Notes under the pieces: model-generated
Seen by the model: the letters and a program-made list of their open reading frames with translations, nothing else
Told to the model about the DNA's origin: nothing
The model's database searches: none
Program-made: the position numbers and the translations under genes
Assembly: GCF_014397005.1 (NCBI RefSeq)
Contig: NZ_JACGWS010000003.1
Coordinates: 372,001 to 436,000, forward strand
DNA length: 64,000 nt
Direction: 5' to 3'
Origin: Kordia aestuariivivens
GTDB lineage: Bacteria; Bacteroidota; Bacteroidia; Flavobacteriales; Flavobacteriaceae
Part shown: positions 1 through 8,340 of the stretch, in pieces
How positions within the stretch are numbered: position 1 is the first letter of the stretch
How the letters are laid out: each line of letters opens with the position of its first letter

Positions 1-1850
1 GTTCCATCATTATTTTCGCAAGCAGTTTCTGCAGTAGCAGATAATGTTGCTGTTGGACTAGCTTCTATAGTTAAAGTACTAGCGTTTGAGCTTGCTGTTG
101 CTGTACAGGAATTAGAAACAACGCATCTGTATTGATTCGTATCCATATTTGCTTTAATAGCAACAATAGTAAGTTCCATTGTATTGGCATTACTATAAAA
201 TGTATTAGTATCTTGAATATTGGTCCAACCACTTCCATTGTTTACTTGCCATCGAAAAGTTGTTCCATAATTTGAAGTTATTGAAAAAGATGCTGATTCC
301 TCTACACATTTAAAAACATCTGAAGAATGTGAGGCAACTTCTGGATCATTACAACAACCAGCATATGTTGTCATTACTGATTTATTACAAACAGAAGTTG
401 TAGTACTTTTATTCATTACGTATGCTGCACCATTTAAGGTTTCTGGAGTTAAAGTTGTAAGACTTACACCGGTTCCTAAGGCATAATACATAATCTCATT
501 TTGGTCTGCTACATGTCCCAATTGTTGTGCATGACCGAGTTCGTGTAGTATTACAGTTTCAAAACTATACTTGGTAGGATCTCCAGGATCTCCAGAGCCA
601 TAATACCAATTTATATCACTATTTATAACAACATCAATCTCCTTAACATACCATTCTATAGCACCTCCATTATCACATCCAATATACCAACTTGCCGCAA
701 AAGCTAAGCTACTAGCACTACCTCCGTCAGCTACAATTTGTGTTGTACTCTTATACATTACAGCATTGGTACCATCAGAGGCAAGAACACTTATCGATGT
801 ATATCCCGAGTTTTCAAAATTGACACCAGAACCACAATTCCATGTTGCTAAAGCCCTATCAAAAGCTGACCTTTCATTCGTATTACTAAAGTTAGGCGCA
901 AATTCAAATTCATAACCTCCATTAGCATCCTTAGCACGTAAACTTGTCTCATAATTAATTGGTGTATTAGTAACGAAATCAGATTCTACGTTACTATGCG
1001 CCCAGTTTACTGTTAAAATTTGGCCACCGAGACTTGTTACAATTTGGTTATTGGATCTTTGTACTCTAACTTCCCCTGTACTTGCATTAGAAATCACTTT
1101 TACTTGAATTTGATTATCAGCCCATGATATAATATCACTATCTAAGGCAGAAATCCAAGTTGTTCCTCCGGTATTACTATCTCTAAATTGTACGGTCCCT
1201 TGCGTGGAACCAAAACCAGCTCCAATAATAGTAAGTATATCGCTAACTCCAGCATTTACAATTGTTGGAGAATAGCTAGAAATAAAGTTTACCTGAACAT
1301 TTTTATTATTTTGAAATAAATTCACTCTTTTTAAAACAGAGAATTTTTTACCTACTTTAGATGCTATGAGTGCATATAATTGTTTTTCTACTGAAGGATA
1401 GCGTTTAAAACCATCATTAGCAGAACCATCAAACAGATCATATTTTATAAACCCTTGTGCACCTTCTACAGTGGTTAAAAAATTCCCCCTTTTGGTTAAT
1501 GATACTGGCGAATCCTTCAAGATAAACAAGCCAACATCACCAATAGTAAGTTTTAAAGCATTGCTAATATCTAATCTAGTAAGACCAACAGTTCCTCCCA
1601 TAGTAATAATATCTATGGTTGTACTATTAAATAACGCACCTTTAAAATTTTTAAACGGCTTTATCGTATTAACGGTAAAAATATTTTGACGTTTGGCATC
1701 CCAAAAACCTTGTTGCGAAATAACTTCGCCTTCAATTATAATGGATGATTTATTAATTCTTTCTGTTAAGGATACTTCTTCAACCATACATTGCGAAAAT
1801 GCTGTGTAGCTTACCAGAATGGTTAGGATAATTAGTAGTGCTTTTTTCAT
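1..1850 (-). CDS. Secreted matrixin-like zinc metalloprotease, C-terminus beyond the window
   Basis: I translated this by eye from the ATG at 1848-1850 down to base 1, where the frame is still open, so about 616 residues are visible and the C-terminus is missing. It begins with a signal peptide (MKKALLIILTILVSYTAFSQ). A region reading like an IPT/TIG Ig-like fold follows around residues 180-270 (SPTIVNAGVSDILTIIGAGF). The zinc motif HELGHAQQLGH (HExxHxxxxxH) is encoded at 513-545, near residue 436, with a downstream NEIMYY that could be the Met-turn. The last visible part is Cys- and Ser/Thr-rich and resembles Ig/PKD-like repeats. Known: such flavobacterial proteins are often exported by the type IX system through a C-terminal sorting domain, which would lie outside the window. 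Substrate unknown. The protease call is secure; the subfamily is inferred. Confidence 0.85.
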   Translation of the reverse strand, partial: MKKALLIILTILVSYTAFSQCMVEEVSLTERINKSSIIIEGEVISQQGFWDAKRQNIFTVNTIKPFKNFKGALFNSTTIDIITMGGTVGLTRLDISNALKLTIGDVGLFILKDSPVSLTKRGNFLTTVEGAQGFIKYDLFDGSANDGFKRYPSVEKQLYALIASKVGKKFSVLKRVNLFQNNKNVQVNFISSYSPTIVNAGVSDILTIIGAGFGSTQGTVQFRDSNTGGTTWISALDSDIISWADNQIQVKVISNASTGEVRVQRSNNQIVTSLGGQILTVNWAHSNVESDFVTNTPINYETSLRAKDANGGYEFEFAPNFSNTNERSAFDRALATWNCGSGVNFENSGYTSISVLASDGTNAVMYKSTTQIVADGGSASSLAFAASWYIGCDNGGAIEWYVKEIDVVINSDINWYYGSGDPGDPTKYSFETVILHELGHAQQLGHVADQNEIMYYALGTGVSLTTLTPETLNGAAYVMNKSTTTSVCNKSVMTTYAGCCNDPEVASHSSDVFKCVEESASFSITSNYGTTFRWQVNNGSGWTNIQDTNTFYSNANTMELTIVAIKANMDTNQYRCVVSNSCTATASSNASTLTIEASPTATLSATAETACENNDG

Positions 1851-2303
1851 GGATACAATAATTAAGGCGTAATATTAGGGGTGATATTAGGGGTAATTAT
1901 GTTTAAAATAATAGTGCAAATTATGATAAGAAAACCAACATAACACTATACATGCTTCAATTTACGTAGGGTACGTAGTGTTTGATAAAGCACGTAGAAT
2001 ATTGATAATGAGCAGATTGTAGTATAAAATTATTTTTAAAGTAGAGTTGCCATTTACAAAGTCAGGCTATTTTAATAACGATTTAAAAGTATACTGGAGT
2101 ATCTCCATACAGGGCTTGTATTACAAAACGTACTAGCATATCCAGAAAACATTTTGAATTTAAGTACGTATGAAATAGAAGAACAATTACCAGAAAACTA
2201 GTCATACGCAAAATAGTAACGACTAAAATAAAAATTAGTGCGTGAAAAACTGTTGTTGAATTTATATTTTAAGAAGAAGTTTCTTAGTAAGAGCGAAGCG
2301 CGT
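1851..2303. other. Intergenic region with a possible decayed coding remnant
   Basis: This AT-rich stretch lies upstream of the metalloprotease and must hold its promoter. Around 2082-2200 a plus-strand reading gives an open run ending LSTYEIEEQLPEN-stop (stop near 2200) with no plausible start. An upstream piece in another frame reads FNNDLKVYWS. This could be a frameshifted gene remnant, but I recognise no family. At 2288-2300 the sequence AGCGAAGCGCGTC recurs in the repeat patch at 44590-44610. Confidence 0.3.
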
Positions 2304-3269
2304 CTAACAACCAACATGAAACAAAGCATCACCCTGATTCACAACCGCTTGATTATTAATGCAAAATACAAAACCATTGTACGGAGCTTTTATTTCTTTG
2401 CAATACGTGGCAAATGTATCGGTGACAATGCCTAAAATTTCGCCCTTTTTTACAGAACCTCCATTCAACACTTGAGGGACAAACATACCTGCAGTTGGTG
2501 CGCGTAACCATTTATGAGTTGTTAAAAACTCACTTGCTTCGCGCTCAATCAGCATTGGGTCAATTTTGTCAATCATACCCACATATTTCATCACATTCAA
2601 AATACCTTGGATGCCTTCTCGGATGGCATATTCATCAAATCGCATGCTTTCACCACCTTCATATACAATAATCGGAATCTTTCGGTCAAAAGCAGTTTTT
2701 CGAAACGATTTCTTAATCAGCGAAGTCGCAAAATAAAAAGGTGCATTAAACACTTGCGCTAAGGTTTTACTTTCGGGCATACTTTCGGTATAGCGAATTT
2801 GCGGATGATTATTGCGTTGCGCGCCACCAGTATGCAAATCAATTCCAAAATCGACTTGTGGCAACACGTTGTATGTTACTTCGTAGGCGATTCTCGCGGC
2901 AAGCGAACCTTTATTTACACCCGGAAAACTTCTATTCACATCTTTTCCATCAGGTACTTGTCGTGAAAAATGAATAAACCCAAAAACATTCAACAATGGC
3001 AACACAATCACAGCGCCACTTTTGATCTTATAGCAGCCTTCAAAAAGCATTCTACGGATAATTTCTACACCATTAATCTCATCGCCATGCAAACCACCTT
3101 GCACCAACAATGTCGGACCTGGTTTTTTTGCATTAGATACATAAATTGGAATCTCAATCAAGGTTCCTGTTGGTAAGCGATCAATCGGAATTCTAATCCA
3201 TTTGTCTTCGCCAGGTTTTACGGTTTCTCCGTGAATGGTAATGGTTTTATTTTCCGAATTTTCGAACAT
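2304..3269 (-). CDS. Succinylglutamate desuccinylase/aspartoacylase family zinc hydrolase
   Basis: 321 residues, cytoplasmic. It is an M14-type zinc carboxypeptidase-fold deacylase of the AstE/AspA family. The motif GGLHGDE supplies zinc ligands H61 and E64, DLHTGG supplies H146, and a Glu in VYEGGE near residue 204 fits the catalytic glutamate. The C-terminal domain (about 245-321) is a small beta-rich lid typical of the family. The ATG at 3267-3269 lies 23 bases inside the end of the upstream RimK-like ligase gene, so the two are translationally coupled. The pairing of an ATP-grasp amino-acid ligase with a deacylase or amidohydrolase suggests a ligate-and-trim cycle acting on the same peptide or protein substrate. 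That pairing is inference, and the substrate cannot be read from the sequence. Confidence 0.85.
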   Translation of the reverse strand: MFENSENKTITIHGETVKPGEDKWIRIPIDRLPTGTLIEIPIYVSNAKKPGPTLLVQGGLHGDEINGVEIIRRMLFEGCYKIKSGAVIVLPLLNVFGFIHFSRQVPDGKDVNRSFPGVNKGSLAARIAYEVTYNVLPQVDFGIDLHTGGAQRNNHPQIRYTESMPESKTLAQVFNAPFYFATSLIKKSFRKTAFDRKIPIIVYEGGESMRFDEYAIREGIQGILNVMKYVGMIDKIDPMLIEREASEFLTTHKWLRAPTAGMFVPQVLNGGSVKKGEILGIVTDTFATYCKEIKAPYNGFVFCINNQAVVNQGDALFHVGC

Positions 3270-4140
3270 TATTTTCTAAGAATTTAATAATTTCTCCTGC
3301 TACATTCACTTTTGTATGTGTTTCAATACCTTCCAATCCGGCAGACGAATTGGCTTCAATCACCAAAGGTCCACGTTTGGAACGAATAATATCTACGCCA
3401 CAGACAGGCAAACCTAACACTTTTGCAGTGTGAATCGCGATTTTCTTTTCGTATTCTGTCAGCGTTACCGAAGTCGTAGTTCCACCACGATGTACATTGC
3501 TTCTAAAATCTTCGCCATCGCTACTTCGCATCATGGAAGCCACAATTTTATTCCCAACAATATACACGCGAATATCTTGTCCGTTGGCTTCTTCAATAAA
3601 CTCTTGCAGAATAATATTCACGTTCATATTATACAACGATTCAATGATCGATTTTGCAGATTTCTTACTTTCGGCAATCATCACGCCCAATCCTTGCGTT
3701 CCTTCTTGTAGTTTGATAATAATTGGCGCGCCACCAAGCAATTCAATATGTTCTTTAATGTTTGTGGTATCTTTTGCAAACAAAGTTTTCGGAATTGGAA
3801 TGCGCTTTCGTGCTAATATTTGCATGGTGCGCAGTTTATTTCGAGAACGAATAATTCCCAACGATTTTGCTGTGGTAAATACGCCATTCATTTCAAACTG
3901 TTTTACAATGGCTGCACCATGTCGTGTAATAGAAGTTCCAATTCGTGGAATCATCGCATCAACACCATGTGTAATGTTTTCAGCACCTAAATAAATTTGA
4001 GGTTTGGCTTCATCACCCAAAATCACAGCACATTTTGTATGATCTATCACGCGCACATTATGCCCTTTTTTGGCGGCTTCGTGATACAATCTATTCGTAG
4101 AATAAATTCGGGAATTAATCGAAAGAATATAAATATTCAT
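3247..4140 (-). CDS. rimK: RimK family ATP-grasp alpha-L-glutamate ligase
   Basis: 297 residues, close to the 300 of E. coli RimK. The N-terminal domain starts MNIYILSINSRIYSTNRLY. The ATP-grasp core runs from about residue 95 and includes the nucleotide-binding loop LQEGTQGLGVMIAE and the metal-binding segment LVIEANSSAGLEGIE near the end. Known: RimK-type enzymes add glutamate to the C-terminus of ribosomal protein S6 or to other acceptors using ATP. The start is ATG at 4138-4140. The gene overlaps the downstream deacylase by 23 bases and probably forms a two-gene operon with it. Its first 15 codons and its upstream region have a degenerate duplicate at 5985-6090. The family is certain; the acceptor substrate is not. 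Confidence 0.87.
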   Translation of the reverse strand: MNIYILSINSRIYSTNRLYHEAAKKGHNVRVIDHTKCAVILGDEAKPQIYLGAENITHGVDAMIPRIGTSITRHGAAIVKQFEMNGVFTTAKSLGIIRSRNKLRTMQILARKRIPIPKTLFAKDTTNIKEHIELLGGAPIIIKLQEGTQGLGVMIAESKKSAKSIIESLYNMNVNIILQEFIEEANGQDIRVYIVGNKIVASMMRSSDGEDFRSNVHRGGTTTSVTLTEYEKKIAIHTAKVLGLPVCGVDIIRSKRGPLVIEANSSAGLEGIETHTKVNVAGEIIKFLENNVRKFGK

Positions 4141-4254
4141 GATGATGTAGTAACGTAAGAGTTTTTAAAAATAAGTAAACTTTCTTACTTTGAAAGTGAA
4201 CGTGTACTAAAAAACTACAAATAATTGATTATCATGTGAAAATAACACGGCTAG

Positions 4255-4420
4255 ATTCTTTTTCCGCAGTGTAGCAACCATTTTTCGTTAAGAATTTTTG
4301 AAGCCTTGGAAAAAATTTAGAAAAATGATTGCGGTTTTGACTTTTTCAGTCAAAAACACCTCTGGAAAAAGCGCACTTTCTTTTGTTTCTTTTCTTTGTG
4401 CGAGCAAAGTAAAAGAAAAT
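4255..4420 (+). repeat. Dispersed hairpin repeat A, copy A1
   Basis: This intergenic element starts with CTTTTTCCGCAGTGTAGCA, has a middle part AATTTTTGAAGCCTTGG, a central hairpin and CACCTCTGG. It ends in a second hairpin TTTTCTTTG-TGCGAG-CAAAGTAAAAG. The central stem is TTTTGACT (4335-4342) pairing with AGTCAAAA (4348-4355). Related copies lie at 17119-17300, 23766-23940, 53449-53622 (reversed) and 54605-54806 (reversed). This copy points toward the lipoprotein gene at 4569. The rest of 4141-4568 holds the rimK promoter region and the lipoprotein leader. Confidence 0.8.
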
Positions 4421-4568
4421 AAAAACTAAATTTTAAAGTATTTAACTTTAAAATTTATCAGCGATACACAATAAGGTTCTTTTCTAAAAGTTATATTCAA
4501 CAGATATTAAATAATTGATTTCTAGTATTTTTTTTCAATATTTGGTATATTATAAACAAATCATTCTC

Positions 4569-5450
4569 ATGAAAAAGCTAATTTTCGCTTTCGCGATTGT
4601 ACTCGTAAGTTTCACAGCCTGTAAATCAGATGAAGATTGTTGTTTGCCAAATCCGACAGTAAACAATTTAATCATTAAGTTTAAGTTTGATGCCACACAG
4701 CAACGCTTGAATAATATTGGACAGCCAGCCACAATTCCTGCGGGGAATGCAGCGCAATCGCCAAATTTTAGTAGAATGAGCGCTAATTATATTGAATTTG
4801 CGCCAAGCGCAACAACATTGTTAGGTAATGGACAAGTCATCTACACAGGTGCAGAAACCAATGAAGGAGGGAATATGGCAATTGATTTTCAAAATGCTCA
4901 ATTTGCAGGAAATGATGAAGTGTTTTTAACAATTCCGCTCACTGATATTGCCCCAGGAACTTACAATTGGGTGCGTGTTTCGTTGGCGTATCAAGAAGGA
5001 ACAATACAAGTATTTGGTGGCGGACTTGATTTTGTTGGGACTTTAGCAAGTTTTGTAGGATATAATACATACATAACATCATTAGACTTTGATGGAAGTA
5101 CCACAGGTTTATTTCAAATTAACGAAAATAAATTACAAGGATTCTGGGCATTTGAAGCTTTAGGATTCACCACACAAGGACAAGCGCCCGCAGGAGCAAC
5201 CACAGTGCCAAATCCGTTATTTGATTCATCGCCAGTGCCGCAAGGTTCATGTGTAGTTACAGGACAATTTCAAAATGGATTTACGTATACAGGAAATGAA
5301 ACAGAAGATGTAGTGGTAACACTTTCGTTTTCTGTCAACAATAGTTTTGAATGGACAGAGATTAACGCGGATGGAAAATACGAGCCATCGATTGGCGAAC
5401 AACTTGTTGATATGGGACTCAGAGGATTGATTCCTTCGGTTTCTAATTAA
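4569..5450 (+). CDS. Lipoprotein of unknown function
   Basis: 293 residues from the ATG at 4569, which is preferred over an upstream in-frame ATG at 4515 because it places a signal peptide with lipobox at the N-terminus (MKKLIFAFAIVLVSFTAC, modified Cys at residue 18). The mature part is rich in beta-forming segments with many Gly, Thr and Asn. It includes a Cys pair directly after the lipid anchor (DEDCC) and another Cys near residue 233 (GSCVVTGQF). Near the C-terminus NADGKYEPSIGE resembles a calcium-binding or dockerin-like loop, but one copy is not diagnostic. It probably sits on the outer membrane facing the periplasm or surface. No family recognised. It lies downstream of repeat A1, with a 24-base gap to the next gene. 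Confidence 0.75.
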   Translation: MKKLIFAFAIVLVSFTACKSDEDCCLPNPTVNNLIIKFKFDATQQRLNNIGQPATIPAGNAAQSPNFSRMSANYIEFAPSATTLLGNGQVIYTGAETNEGGNMAIDFQNAQFAGNDEVFLTIPLTDIAPGTYNWVRVSLAYQEGTIQVFGGGLDFVGTLASFVGYNTYITSLDFDGSTTGLFQINENKLQGFWAFEALGFTTQGQAPAGATTVPNPLFDSSPVPQGSCVVTGQFQNGFTYTGNETEDVVVTLSFSVNNSFEWTEINADGKYEPSIGEQLVDMGLRGLIPSVSN

Positions 5451-5474
5451 TACGAGACGCGACATTTCAAATAA

Positions 5475-5996
5475 ATGAAGAACATAAGCATAAATAAAAT
5501 AACCAGTAACGCTATTGATCAATTACAAAAAATTGGGAAGCAGACTTTTTCCGAAACCTATGCTGAGAAGAATAGTGAAGAAAACATGCATGAGTATTTG
5601 AAAAATAACTTTTCAACGGAAAGATTGAAAGCTGAATTGGCGGATAAGAATTCTGATTTTTATTTTGCGGAATTTGAAGATAAAGTAATAGGCTATTTAA
5701 AAGTGAATTTTAAAAAATCGTTGACCGAAATCAAGAATGTAAAAACACTTGAAATTCAGCGTATTTATGTGTTGAATGAATTTCAAGGCAACAAAGTTGG
5801 ACAAATACTTTGTGAAAAAGTAATAGAAATTTCAAAACATAAAAAGGTAGATTATGTCTGGTTAGGTGTTTGGGAAGAAAATCCTAGAGCCATTCGATTC
5901 TATGAAAAAAATGGTTTCATAGCGTTTGATAAACACATTTTCAAATTGGGAGATGATGAACAAACGGATTTATTGATGAAACGTGAAATAAATTAA
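5475..5996 (+). CDS. GNAT family N-acetyltransferase
   Basis: 173 residues, the usual size for a single GNAT domain. The acetyl-CoA-binding region reads IQRIYVLNEFQGNKVGQILCEKV (motif A, about residues 93-116), and motif B is YVWLGVWEENPRAIRFYEKNGF (about 133-154). It belongs to the RimI/YhhY-like branch that acetylates amines of small molecules or proteins; the substrate is not predictable. A second GNAT of the same size and layout is encoded at 49502-50023. The last codons overlap, on the other strand, the end of a rimK 5' relic (5985-6026). Confidence 0.85.
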   Translation: MKNISINKITSNAIDQLQKIGKQTFSETYAEKNSEENMHEYLKNNFSTERLKAELADKNSDFYFAEFEDKVIGYLKVNFKKSLTEIKNVKTLEIQRIYVLNEFQGNKVGQILCEKVIEISKHKKVDYVWLGVWEENPRAIRFYEKNGFIAFDKHIFKLGDDEQTDLLMKREIN

Positions 5997-6090
5997 AGAG
6001 TTGATTGATAGAATATTAATATTCATGAATATGATGAAGTAAAAATCTTTAAAAAAAAATAAACTTTCTTAGTTTAAAAACGCATCTAGA
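5985..6090 (-). pseudogene. Relic of a duplicated rimK 5' end and upstream region
   Basis: Read on the minus strand from the ATG at 6024-6026, the sequence gives MNINILSINSLIYFT, against MNIYILSINSRIYST at the start of rimK (4140): 12 of 15 residues match. Several matching codons differ at the third base (for example CTA/CTT, TCA/TCG, ATC/ATT, AAC/AAT, TCT/TCC), which suggests an old coding duplicate. The bases upstream of both starts also align, sharing AAACTTTCTTA followed by a T-rich run and a later ACTACA. The frame stops soon after, inside the GNAT 3' end. I infer a truncated paralogue or a duplicated promoter-start cassette. Confidence 0.5.
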
Positions 6091-6333
6091 ATTAAAATAC
6101 TACATTTGATCGATTTGTCACCTCATATCGTGTGAATTTCACAATGATTGACACTTCTTTTACATTTTTTTGACATTATTTAGCCAAGGTCAATTTAGTT
6201 TTACCAATAAATCCAAGCTATGTGTTTTTTAGCACAGTATTTGGATTGAAACAAATCATCATAAAAATAATATAGTTCCTACTATCGCATTCAACACTTC
6301 CCCATAGATAGTTGTATCTAACAAACTCAAATC
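6027..6333. other. Intergenic region before the outer-membrane protein gene
   Basis: The left third (6027-6090) is homologous to the region upstream of rimK (4141-4200). The rest is AT-rich and carries a weak hairpin near 6215-6235 (CTATGTG...TAGCACAG). The promoter of the gene at 6334 must lie here, but I see no clear TTTG and TAnnTTTG pair. Confidence 0.4.
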
Positions 6334-7566
6334 ATGCTAAAATCTACGTTATTGCTTTTACTATTGCTTATTTCTTCTATTGCTTTTTCGCAAGATAATT
6401 TGAATGAAGATCTCAAAATATTCCTCGATTGTAATCGTTGCGATCATACATACATCAAACAAAATTTAGGCAATGTTCAATTTGTACGAGACCAAGGTCT
6501 TAGTGACGTTCATTTGTTCTTTCTTATACAGTCAAATGGAAGTGGCGGACGCTTATATGAAATTGATTTTATTGGTAAAAATAAGTTTGAAAAAATCAGC
6601 TACAAATTAGAATTTTCTACCAATACAGACATGACGAGTGATAATGTTAGAAATGAAATTTTGAAATACATAAAATTGGGTCTTGTGCGGTTTTGGATAG
6701 AAAATAAAAGTACAGCTACTATAACAGTTACGGTTCCTAGTCCAGAAAATGAAACAGAAGTTATAGAAGACGACGCTTGGAATGCTTGGGTATTCAGGCT
6801 TGGCGCTAGAGGTTATTTTAATGGAGAAGAAACAAATAGGTCAAGCAATTTAGACTTTAATATTTCGGCGAAAAGAGTCACTGAGAAAAACAAATTTTCA
6901 CTGAGAGCTAGTTTTGGTGAAAATAAATCGACCTTTACTTTTGACGGAAGTGACATTGTAGCAATTAACAACAATAAATCTTTAAACGTAAGTGATGTTT
7001 TGAGTATAAATAGCCATTGGTCTTATGGTTTCTTTGGAGATATTGGAACGTCAACCTATCGTAATTATAAGTTATTTTGGAGGTTTAGACCCGCGATAGA
7101 ATATAACTTTTTTAAATACGAACAATCTGCAAAAAAACAACTCATTCTGTCGTATCGAAATGGATTGGTTTTTAACGATTATATAGAGCGATCGGTATTT
7201 GGTGAAGATAAAGAACTCTTATTTGAACACACGCTTTTATTGGGCGGAAGTGTTCGTCAAGAATGGGGAAACATTAATGGAGAAGTGTTTTTTAGTCAGT
7301 ATTTACACGACACCACATTGAACTCTTTAGGGTTCTATATGGGCGCCAACATTAGAGTATTTAAAGGGTTCAATTTTGATATTGGAGGAAATTATAGAAT
7401 TACCAGAAATCAAATCAATCTTCCTGCGGGTGATGTATCACTAGAAGAACTATTGCTTCAACAACAGCAATTACAGTCGGGATACAATTATTGGGTTACC
7501 ATTGGCTTTAGCTATTCATTTGGATCAATTTACAATTCTATTGTGAATCCTAGATTTAATTTTTAA
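6334..7566 (+). CDS. Predicted outer-membrane beta-barrel protein of unknown function
   Basis: 410 residues. The signal peptide is MLKSTLLLLLLLISSIAFSQ. An N-terminal alpha/beta-looking domain (about 21-130) contains CNRCDHTYIKQNLG and a stretch rich in polar residues. From about 150 on there are alternating aromatic/polar strands (WAYGFFGDIGT-like, FRPAIEYNFFKYE, WVTIGFSYSFGS), and the chain ends in a terminal aromatic, NPRFNF, typical of barrels inserted by BamA. It appears to be an envelope protein with a periplasmic domain and a barrel. I recognise no named family. It is a single gene, 99 bases before sdhC. Confidence 0.65.
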   Translation: MLKSTLLLLLLLISSIAFSQDNLNEDLKIFLDCNRCDHTYIKQNLGNVQFVRDQGLSDVHLFFLIQSNGSGGRLYEIDFIGKNKFEKISYKLEFSTNTDMTSDNVRNEILKYIKLGLVRFWIENKSTATITVTVPSPENETEVIEDDAWNAWVFRLGARGYFNGEETNRSSNLDFNISAKRVTEKNKFSLRASFGENKSTFTFDGSDIVAINNNKSLNVSDVLSINSHWSYGFFGDIGTSTYRNYKLFWRFRPAIEYNFFKYEQSAKKQLILSYRNGLVFNDYIERSVFGEDKELLFEHTLLLGGSVRQEWGNINGEVFFSQYLHDTTLNSLGFYMGANIRVFKGFNFDIGGNYRITRNQINLPAGDVSLEELLLQQQQLQSGYNYWVTIGFSYSFGSIYNSIVNPRFNF

Positions 7567-7606
7567 TTAAACCCATTCTAAATAGACTTTAAAAGAATAC
7601 GTAAAA

Positions 7607-7638
7607 TTTGTAGAGCTTCTGCATGAAGTGTATATTTG
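7607..7638 (+). promoter_or_regulatory. Bacteroidetes-type promoter of the sdh operon
   Basis: TTTG at 7607-7610 and TATATTTG at 7631-7638 are 20 bases apart, matching the Bacteroidetes consensus TTTG (-33) and TAnnTTTG (-7). The expected transcript start is near 7645, about 20 bases before the sdhC ATG at 7666. Confidence 0.75.
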
Positions 7639-7665
7639 TGTAACAAATAATTAATCACAATTATA

Positions 7666-8325
7666 ATGAGCGGAATTTTAAATTCTTCGATTGGAAGAAA
7701 GTTTGCCATGGCACTTTCGGCACTCTTCCTGATGTTTTTTCTTTTACAACACTTTGCAATCAATATTCTTTCTGTGTTTAGTCCAACTGCTTTTAATGAA
7801 GCGTCCCACTTTATGGGAACTTTTTGGGCAGTACAATTCATTCTTCAACCAATCCTGATTATTGGAATTGTATTCCATTTTACAATGGGAATTATTTTAG
7901 AATTAAAAAATCGTAAAGCACGAAAAGTAAGTTACGCTAAAAATAATGGAGCAGCAAATTCTACTTGGATGAGCAGAAACATGATTTGGTCTGGTCTTAT
8001 TATTGAAGCTTTTCTTGTAGTTCACATGTTTAACCTTTGGTGGCATGAAATGATGGTGAAGTACATCGATCCTCAAGTATTAGATCCAAACCGTTATTAT
8101 CACGAACTTGTAGAGCACTTCCAAAGCCCAGTAATCGTAGCTATTTATGTTGTTGCATTTGTGTTTTTAGCACTTCACCTATTACATGGATTCAATTCGG
8201 CATTTCAATCCATTGGAGCCAACAACAAATACACGAAAGCATTAAAAGGAGTTAGTAAAGTATATTCAATTGGGCTTCCAGTAGGATTTATATTCATTGC
8301 ATTATTTCACCATTTCGCACACTAA
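7666..8325 (+). CDS. sdhC: Succinate dehydrogenase cytochrome b subunit
   Basis: 219 residues with about five membrane helices, the size of the single-subunit b558-type anchor found in Bacteroidetes and epsilonproteobacteria, so no separate sdhD is needed. The N-terminus MSGILNSSIGRKFAMALSAL is characteristic. His residues in or near the helices (LLQHFAINIL, VVHMFNLWWHEMM, LALHLLHGFNSAFQ, IALFHHFAH) fit axial ligands for two b hemes. The protein anchors SdhA/SdhB to the inner membrane and passes electrons to menaquinone. It is the first gene of the operon, 15 bases before sdhA, and a clear promoter lies upstream. Confidence 0.93.
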   Translation: MSGILNSSIGRKFAMALSALFLMFFLLQHFAINILSVFSPTAFNEASHFMGTFWAVQFILQPILIIGIVFHFTMGIILELKNRKARKVSYAKNNGAANSTWMSRNMIWSGLIIEAFLVVHMFNLWWHEMMVKYIDPQVLDPNRYYHELVEHFQSPVIVAIYVVAFVFLALHLLHGFNSAFQSIGANNKYTKALKGVSKVYSIGLPVGFIFIALFHHFAH

Positions 8326-8340
8326 AAACTTATCATAACT

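Noticed and set aside
2238-2435. 65-codon plus-strand frame
   Set aside because: It overlaps the deacylase 3' end on the other strand and has no recognisable product.
4255-4420. Repeat A considered as a small protein gene
   Set aside because: Hairpin words change between copies in ways that keep pairing but break any reading frame.
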